Origin: Citrobacter tructae
GTDB taxonomy: Bacteria; Pseudomonadota; Gammaproteobacteria; Enterobacterales; Enterobacteriaceae
Reading direction: 5' to 3'
DNA: 64,000 bases
Assembly (NCBI RefSeq): GCF_004684345.1
Contig: NZ_CP038469.1
Span: 3,100,001 to 3,164,000 of the forward strand
Under the pieces are notes generated by a model. The model worked only from the letters and a program-made list of their open reading frames with translations. It had not been told where the DNA came from and did no database searches. Positions 58,420-64,000 of this stretch are shown here, piece by piece (within the stretch, counting starts at the first letter, position 1; each line of letters opens with the position of its first letter). The position numbers and the translations under genes were made by a program.

Positions 58420-58591
58420 AAACCAACCTGTCAGAAGTATTCTACAAACATTTTCACCCCGAGTAAGCGAGGCGATCCAAACCGAAATGCTCTGGTGCGT
58501 TTCGGACTAAACGCCCTCTTCAGAGCCTGTCTCAGCAATGATTATGGCAAAAAAAATCACTGATGAGCCAGGTTCTGGTTCGACAGCGTAT

Positions 58592-58618
58592 AAAAAGGGC
58601 ATCAAATGATGCCCTTTT
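58592..58618 (-). terminator. tufB terminator
   Basis: AAAAGGGCATC/GATGCCCTTTT has an AAAT-type loop and is followed by TTTTAT on the minus strand. It lies 31 bp after tufB. Confidence 0.85.
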
Positions 58619-58648
58619 ATTGCGCATTGCGTCAAATAATATCAGCAA

Positions 58649-59833
58649 TTAGCTCATTACTTTGGCAACAACGCCCGCGCCAACGGTACGACCGCCTTCA
58701 CGGATTGCGAAACGCAGACCGTCGTCCATCGCGATTGGGTGGATCAGGGTAACAACCATTTTGATGTTGTCGCCCGGCATTACCATCTCTACGCCTTCTG
58801 GCAGTTCGATGGTACCAGTCACGTCAGTAGTACGGAAGTAGAACTGAGGACGGTAGCCTTTGAAGAACGGAGTATGACGGCCGCCTTCGTCTTTGGACAG
58901 AATGTAAACTTCAGATTCGAACTTGGTGTGCGGCTTGATAGAGCCCGGCTTAGCCAGTACCTGACCACGTTCGATTTCTTCACGTTTGATACCACGCAGC
59001 AGAACACCAACGTTCTCACCAGCACGGCCTTCGTCCAGCAGTTTGCGGAACATTTCAACGCCAGTACAGGTAGACTTAGCAGTCTCTTTGATACCAACGA
59101 TTTCAACTTCTTCGCCAACTTTAACGATACCGCGCTCTACACGACCGGTAACAACGGTACCACGGCCGGAGATGGAGAATACGTCTTCGATAGGCAGCAG
59201 GAACGGCTTGTCAATCGCACGCTCTGGTTCCGGGATATAAGAATCCAGGAAGCCAGCCAGTTCGATGATTTTCGCTTCCCACTCTGCGTCGCCTTCCAGC
59301 GCTTTCAGAGCAGAACCACGAACGATCGGAGTGTCGTCACCCGGGAAATCGTACTGAGACAGAAGTTCACGAACTTCCATTTCTACCAGTTCCAGCAGCT
59401 CTTCGTCATCAACCATGTCGCATTTGTTCAGGAACACGATGATGTACGGAACGCCAACCTGACGACCCAGCAGGATGTGCTCACGAGTCTGCGGCATCGG
59501 GCCGTCAGTCGCAGCAACAACCAGGATCGCGCCGTCCATCTGCGCAGCACCGGTGATCATGTTTTTAACATAGTCGGCGTGGCCCGGGCAGTCTACGTGT
59601 GCGTAGTGGCGAGTCGGGGTGTCATATTCAACGTGAGAAGTGTTGATGGTGATACCACGTGCTTTTTCTTCCGGCGCGTTATCGATCTGATCGAATGCGC
59701 GAGCAGCACCGCCGTAGGTTTTAGCCAGAACGGTAGTGATTGCAGCAGTCAGCGTTGTTTTACCATGGTCAACGTGGCCGATAGTACCGACGTTAACGTG
59801 CGGTTTAGTACGTTCAAATTTTTCTTTAGACAT
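58649..59833 (-). CDS. tufB: Elongation factor Tu
   Basis: A 394-residue translational GTPase that delivers aminoacyl-tRNA. GTP motifs are GHVDHGKT (about 19), DCPGH (about 81) and NKCD (about 136). The upstream four-tRNA cluster identifies it as tufB by position. Codon choice is strongly biased as expected for a very highly expressed gene, which also creates long open antisense frames. Confidence 0.98.
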   Translation of the reverse strand: MSKEKFERTKPHVNVGTIGHVDHGKTTLTAAITTVLAKTYGGAARAFDQIDNAPEEKARGITINTSHVEYDTPTRHYAHVDCPGHADYVKNMITGAAQMDGAILVVAATDGPMPQTREHILLGRQVGVPYIIVFLNKCDMVDDEELLELVEMEVRELLSQYDFPGDDTPIVRGSALKALEGDAEWEAKIIELAGFLDSYIPEPERAIDKPFLLPIEDVFSISGRGTVVTGRVERGIVKVGEEVEIVGIKETAKSTCTGVEMFRKLLDEGRAGENVGVLLRGIKREEIERGQVLAKPGSIKPHTKFESEVYILSKDEGGRHTPFFKGYRPQFYFRTTDVTGTIELPEGVEMVMPGDNIKMVVTLIHPIAMDDGLRFAIREGGRTVGAGVVAKVMS

Positions 59834-59951
59834 CGATTGTCCCTCTAAGACACGGATAAATCGGTGATATCACCACATCAACCAGGCAATATACCTGAAC
59901 TGTTGAATGCTTTTAAAAGTAAACAGAGAGAAACGGGAAGGAGAAGTGAAG

Positions 59952-60027
59952 TGGTGCTGATACCCAGAGTCGAACTGGGGACCTCACCCTTACCAAGGGT
60001 GCGCTCTACCAACTGAGCCATATCAGC
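59952..60027 (-). tRNA. thrT: tRNA-Thr (GGT)
   Basis: A 76-nt gene with encoded CCA. The anticodon GGT lies in CCTTGGTAAGG, and GTTCGACTCTG is the T-loop. It is the tRNA closest to tufB in the thrU-tyrU-glyT-thrT-tufB transcript. Confidence 0.97.
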
Positions 60028-60032
60028 ACGTC

Positions 60033-60107
<75 letters not shown>

Positions 60108-60221
60108 ATCCTGAAACTCGGCTACCCAGTTCTTTCTGTAACAAAAAAGAGATTTCTCTCTTTTCTGTTTGAGTCGGCTAATTTTCTAACCAACCCAGGC
60201 GGCGATAACGCTGCCAGAAAG

Positions 60222-60306
<85 letters not shown>

Positions 60307-60314
60307 GGACTTGA

Positions 60315-60390
<76 letters not shown>

Positions 60391-60404
60391 ATCAAGTAGC
60401 GCGC

Positions 60405-60433
60405 ATTTTATGGAGACCTGCGCCCTCATGCAA
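60405..60433 (-). promoter_or_regulatory. thrU-tufB operon promoter
   Basis: -35 TTGCAT (60428-60433) and -10 TAAAAT (60405-60410) have a 17-bp spacer, followed by the GCGCGC discriminator typical of stringently controlled stable RNA promoters. It lies 14 bp before thrU. Confidence 0.8.
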
Positions 60434-60779
60434 CTAAAAAATTGCATAAAATGTTCTATCGCTCACAATTTGCGCTATAAGGCCGATAAATAATCTATTT
60501 CCGCATCAAACTGTACAAACTTACAACGCCTCACGCCCTCTCTGGAGGCGTTTTGCACCATCATATGTATACCGACTGACGCAAAGCACCTCTTTTTACA
60601 TATGGAATACCCGTCACATTGCTTTTCAGGGGATGATTTTTTCTTATTATTCCCTCCCATCTGGTGTTACCCTCCTGCCCATTGTCCAAATTAACTGAAA
60701 TGTGACGTGCCATTGCGTGCCGGGGATGATTTCGTTTTTATGACTGACCTGATATAGCAATGACAGCCACACCATGCGT
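60434..60779. other. Intergenic region between thrU and coaA
   Basis: No convincing gene is seen here. It holds a hairpin AACGCCTC/GAGGCGTT (60525-60532 and 60545-60552) followed by TTGC, and it must contain the coaA promoter and upstream activating DNA of the tRNA-tufB promoter. A 61-codon minus-strand frame (60475-60660) has no ribosome site. Confidence 0.5.
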
Positions 60780-61730
60780 ATGAGTATAAAAGAGCAAGCG
60801 TTAATGACGCCTTACCTACAGTTTGATCGCAACCAGTGGGCTGCGCTTCGTGATTCCGTGCCGATGACCCTGACCGAGGAAGAAATTGCTCGTCTGAAAG
60901 GCATTAATGAAGATTTATCGCTGGAAGAAGTTGCCGAGATTTATTTGCCCTTATCGCGTTTGCTAAATTTTTACATCAGTTCAAACCTGCGTCGTCAGGC
61001 TGTTCTGGAGCAATTTTTAGGCACTAACGGCGAGCGTATCCCTTATATCATCAGTATTGCTGGCAGCGTCGCGGTAGGAAAAAGTACCACTGCACGCGTC
61101 CTACAGGCATTGTTGAGCCGCTGGCCTGAGCATCGCAAGGTTGAGTTAATTACTACCGATGGTTTTCTTCATCCTAACCAGGTGTTGAAAGATCGTGGAC
61201 TCATGAAGAAAAAAGGCTTTCCTCAGTCCTATGATATGCACCGTCTGGTCAAATTCGTTTCCGACCTCAAGTCAGGCGTTCCTAACGTCACAGCGCCGGT
61301 CTATTCACATCTTATCTATGATGTGATCCCTGATGGGGACAAAACCGTCGCCCAGCCAGATATATTAATTCTCGAAGGATTGAATGTATTACAAAGCGGG
61401 ATGGATTACCCTCACGATCCACATCATGTATTTGTTTCTGACTTCGTTGACTTCTCTATTTACGTTGATGCGCCAGAAGAATTACTCCAGACATGGTATA
61501 TCAATCGGTTCCTGAAATTCCGGGAAGGGGCATTTACCAACCCCGACTCTTATTTCCATAATTACGCAAAACTGTCCGAAGATGAGGCGATCAATACTGC
61601 CACATCACTTTGGAAAGAAATTAACTGGCTGAATTTAAAACAAAATATTTTACCAACGCGTGAGCGAGCCAGCTTAATCATGACCAAAAGTGCCAACCAT
61701 GCCGTTGAACAAGTCAGATTACGGAAATAA
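60780..61730 (+). CDS. coaA: Pantothenate kinase CoaA
   Basis: A 316-residue type I kinase making 4'-phosphopantothenate, the controlling step of coenzyme A synthesis, feedback-inhibited by CoA. The P-loop is GSVAVGKST (about 95); TTDGFLHPNQ (about 125) holds the catalytic Asp. ATG 60780 (MSIKEQ) gives the E. coli length; a second ATG lies 6 nt upstream. Neither has a strong Shine-Dalgarno, which fits the low expression known for coaA. Confidence 0.96.
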   Translation: MSIKEQALMTPYLQFDRNQWAALRDSVPMTLTEEEIARLKGINEDLSLEEVAEIYLPLSRLLNFYISSNLRRQAVLEQFLGTNGERIPYIISIAGSVAVGKSTTARVLQALLSRWPEHRKVELITTDGFLHPNQVLKDRGLMKKKGFPQSYDMHRLVKFVSDLKSGVPNVTAPVYSHLIYDVIPDGDKTVAQPDILILEGLNVLQSGMDYPHDPHHVFVSDFVDFSIYVDAPEELLQTWYINRFLKFREGAFTNPDSYFHNYAKLSEDEAINTATSLWKEINWLNLKQNILPTRERASLIMTKSANHAVEQVRLRK

Positions 61731-61732
61731 AC

Positions 61733-61760
61733 AAAAAAGGGGGAGCAACACTCCCCCTTC
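61733..61760. terminator. Bidirectional terminator between coaA and birA
   Basis: AAAAAAGGGGGAG-CAACA-CTCCCCCTTCT ends coaA on the plus strand. Its A-run gives U's on the minus strand for birA; the stem starts just inside the birA stop region. Confidence 0.85.
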
Positions 61761-61762
61761 TA

Positions 61763-62725
61763 TTATTCTGCACTTCGGAGTGATATTTCTCCACCCATCC
61801 ACGGTTTTATCACACCATCCTGTTCAAGTAATAGCGCACCTTGCGCATCTATTCCCCGGGATACACCGAATATTTCTTTATCGCCAATAATCAATTTAAC
61901 AGGACGATTGATAAAGTTATCCAGTTTCTTCCAGCGGGACAGATAAGGGGCTAGACCTTCTTGTTCAAACAGCACCAGTGCTGCACGCAACTCGCGGATC
62001 AGTCGGGCTGCAAGCGCATTGCGATCAATGTTAATTCCTGCCTCTTGCAGGTTAATCCACCCCTGATTGACCACATTTTCTTCTACACGTCGCATGGACA
62101 TATTAATGCCTGCGCCAATGACAATTTGCGCGGCATCGCCTGTTCTACCGGTAAGTTCAACCAGGATGCCCGCCAATTTACGATCAAGCAGATAGAGATC
62201 GTTGGGCCATTTCACACGCACCTTATCGGCACCCAGATCACGTAATACTTCTGCCATTACAATTCCAATGACCAGGCTCAGGCCAATCGCGGCTGCCGGT
62301 CCCTGCTCCAGACGCCAGAACATTGAGAGATAAAGGTTAGCACCAAACGGAGAGAACCATTTTCGCCCGCGACGGCCACGTCCGGCCTGCTGATATTCAG
62401 CGATACAGGCATCACCTGATTCCAGTTGACCAATACGATCCAAAAGATATTGATTGGTCGAATCGATCACCGGTAGGACAGTAATATTTCCGCCATCCAG
62501 CTGAGAATGAATAACTGATGAATCCAGGAGCTGGATGGGTTCCGGTAAACTGTATCCTTTACCGGGAACCGTAAATACATCAATACCCCAGTCACGTAGC
62601 GTCTGGATGTGTTTGTTGATAGCAGCGCGGCTCATTCCCAGCTTTTCACCGAGCTGTTCGCCTGAATGAAATTCACCATCGGCCAGTAATGAAATAAGCG
62701 TCAAGGGTACGGTATTATCCTTCAT
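61763..62725 (-). CDS. birA: Biotin-protein ligase / biotin operon repressor BirA
   Basis: 320 residues. An N-terminal winged helix (HSGEQLGEKLGMSRAAINKHI, about 17) binds the bio operator. The central ligase domain has the biotinyl-AMP loop GRGRRGRKW (about 115) and KWPNDLYL (about 172-179). It attaches biotin to AccB and represses biotin synthesis. Its ATG overlaps the stop of murB by 4 nt. Confidence 0.96.
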   Translation of the reverse strand: MKDNTVPLTLISLLADGEFHSGEQLGEKLGMSRAAINKHIQTLRDWGIDVFTVPGKGYSLPEPIQLLDSSVIHSQLDGGNITVLPVIDSTNQYLLDRIGQLESGDACIAEYQQAGRGRRGRKWFSPFGANLYLSMFWRLEQGPAAAIGLSLVIGIVMAEVLRDLGADKVRVKWPNDLYLLDRKLAGILVELTGRTGDAAQIVIGAGINMSMRRVEENVVNQGWINLQEAGINIDRNALAARLIRELRAALVLFEQEGLAPYLSRWKKLDNFINRPVKLIIGDKEIFGVSRGIDAQGALLLEQDGVIKPWMGGEISLRSAE

Positions 62726-63750
62726 GCAATGATCTCCACGGCATTCACCTCCCCCTGTTGGCCAATAAATCTCACTTCTGGCTCGAGCCAGACGTTAAAT
62801 TTCTCACCCACTTTTTGCCGTACATGATGCGCAAGTTGTACCACATCCTGACTTGTCGCATTGTCGGCATTAATGAGTACCAACGCCTGCTGTTGATGTA
62901 CCGCAGCACCACCAATACTCGCCCCCTTTAGCTGACATTGATCGATAAGCCAACCAGCTGCCAGTTTCACCGAACCCTCTTTCTGAGGGTAATGAGGCGC
63001 GGTCGGGAATTTATCCAGAAGTTCCTGCGCAATATGTGCAGTAACAACCGGATTTTTAAAGAAGCTTCCCGCGTTGCCCTGTACTTTTGGATCGGGGAGT
63101 TTTGTTGTTCGCATATGGCAAACGGCATCAAAAACCTGCTGTGGTGTCACCGTCGAAGGATCCAGGCGCGTTAAGTCACCGTAAGTCAGCACCGGCTGCC
63201 ATTGCTTTGGTAGACGTAGCCCAACCGCGACAATTGCAAAGCGATCCTGATACTCATGTTTGAAGATGCTATCGCGATAACCGAAACGGCAATCTGCGGC
63301 AGTGACGCGTAAATGCTTACCCGTAGTCAGTTCAACACAGTCTACATATTCACAGACACGTTGCAGCTCTACACCGTAAGCACCAATATTTTGGATAGGC
63401 GATGAGCCGACACAACCTGGGATTAGCGCCAGGTTTTCCAGCCCTGGCATACCCAACTGTAGCGTGTACTGCACCAGGTGATGCCAGTTTTCACCCGCGC
63501 CTACGTGCAAATGCCACGCATCAGGTTGTTCTGTAATCTCAATGCCCTTAATACGGTTAGCGATCACCGTTCCATGGAAGGCATCAAGAAACAGGACGTT
63601 ACTCCCCTCGCCCAGAATCAAAACTGGATGATTTACTGCTTTAGCTGATTGCCAGGCATTCAGTAGTTGTTGCTCATTTTCGGCGTAGACAAGTTCATTA
63701 GCATACTGATCGATACCGAAGGTGTTCCAGGCTTTAAGGGAGTGATTCAT
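62722..63750 (-). CDS. murB: UDP-N-acetylenolpyruvoylglucosamine reductase MurB
   Basis: A 342-residue FAD enzyme of peptidoglycan synthesis making UDP-MurNAc. FAD-binding segments are LILGEGSNVLF (about 46) and IPGCVGSSPIQNIGAYG (about 110). The catalytic Ser is in GNAGSFFKNP (about 229), and the Glu lies near the end in WLEPEVRFIG. It is read divergently from coaA, toward it, with birA coupled by a 4-nt overlap. Confidence 0.96.
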   Translation of the reverse strand: MNHSLKAWNTFGIDQYANELVYAENEQQLLNAWQSAKAVNHPVLILGEGSNVLFLDAFHGTVIANRIKGIEITEQPDAWHLHVGAGENWHHLVQYTLQLGMPGLENLALIPGCVGSSPIQNIGAYGVELQRVCEYVDCVELTTGKHLRVTAADCRFGYRDSIFKHEYQDRFAIVAVGLRLPKQWQPVLTYGDLTRLDPSTVTPQQVFDAVCHMRTTKLPDPKVQGNAGSFFKNPVVTAHIAQELLDKFPTAPHYPQKEGSVKLAAGWLIDQCQLKGASIGGAAVHQQQALVLINADNATSQDVVQLAHHVRQKVGEKFNVWLEPEVRFIGQQGEVNAVEIIA

Positions 63751-63871
63751 AGACGCTTTCCTGATGCAAAATCGCGCTTAGTTTACCGCATATGCCGCAG
63801 GATGGCTTGTGTTATGGAAGAGTGGGATCGCATTGTGCCTGATGGCGCTGCATGCCCTAGAATACAGACGC

Positions 63872-63900
63872 AAAAAAGCCCATCCGTCAGGATGGGCTTC
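63872..63900 (-). terminator. T1 terminator of the second rrn operon
   Basis: GCCCATCC/GGATGGGC differs from the copy at 22299-22327 by one loop base (GTCA against GGCA). It is followed by TTTTTTG on the minus strand. Confidence 0.85.
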
Positions 63901-63912
63901 TTCACTCGTTTG

Positions 63913-64000
63913 ATGCCTGGCAGTTCCCTACTCTCGCATGGGGAGACCCCACACTACCATCGGCGCTACGGCGTTTCACTTCTGAGTTCGGCATGGGGTC
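63913..64000 (-). rRNA. rrf: 5S ribosomal RNA, 3' part (window edge)
   Basis: The 88 nt inside the window equal the 3' part of the 5S gene at 22340-22459 and continue past the window. The murB neighbour marks it as the rrnB-position operon. Confidence 0.95.

Noticed and set aside
58739..59848. 369-codon frame antisense to tufB
   Set aside because: Shadow of the strongly biased EF-Tu codons, with no recognisable domain.
60475..60660. 61-codon minus-strand frame between thrU and coaA
   Set aside because: No Shine-Dalgarno sequence and no similarity I recognise; it overlaps an inverted repeat.

Overview
The window is core chromosome of an enterobacterium in the Escherichia/Salmonella/Citrobacter group. 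The gene order from rluF to murB is that of the E. coli 90-91 min region read backwards, and nearly every protein is close to full-length E. coli size. Several E. coli K-12 accessory genes are absent (arpA, yjaA, yjaB, htrC). An L-sorbose operon and a cspA-type gene are present instead. Citrobacter is the best guess for the genus, but the sequence read by eye does not prove it.

Layout. 1-2377: tail of an unidentified gene, panS, yjbD and convergent rluF. 2378-8804: SorC-controlled L-sorbose PTS operon sorCDFBAME, followed by a broken shikimate-dehydrogenase-like gene. 8881-22130: pepE, yjbB, metH, iclR, aceBAK (glyoxylate shunt) and metA. 22299-27700: a complete rrn operon on the minus strand (5S, 23S, tRNA-Glu, 16S, promoters P2 and P1), in the rrnE position. 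27877-38710: purHD, zraSR/zraP, and the minus-strand series hemE, nfi, yjaG, hupA, yjaH, with nudC. 38808-44957: rsd, then the TPP-riboswitch-controlled thiCEFSGH operon. 45030-46182: a cspA-like gene with a cold-shock leader, then an AT-rich 0.6 kb interval carrying degenerate hairpin repeats. 46201-60390: the minus-strand gene-expression block thrU-tyrU-glyT-thrT-tufB, secE-nusG, rplKA, rplJL-rpoBC. 60780-63750: coaA, birA, murB. 63872-64000: the 3' end of a second rrn operon (rrnB position).

How the genes work together. The sorbose genes take L-sorbose through a mannose-family PTS to fructose-6-phosphate. aceBAK with IclR control acetate growth. metA and metH begin and end methionine synthesis, with metA under four MetJ boxes. 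purHD finishes IMP synthesis under a PurR box. ZraS/ZraR and sigma-54 drive both their own operon and the periplasmic zinc chaperone ZraP. thiCEFSGH makes both halves of thiamin phosphate. The ribosomal/RNA polymerase block shows its known promoters, terminators and the rplL-rpoB attenuator.

Most of the window is ordinary. The observations most worth a second look are the repeat-hairpin array between csp and rpoC, with its own candidate promoter and terminator; the three SorC-type palindromes; the scar gene at the end of the sorbose island; the hupA terminator lying inside the yjaH reading frame; and the paired hairpins in the purH leader.
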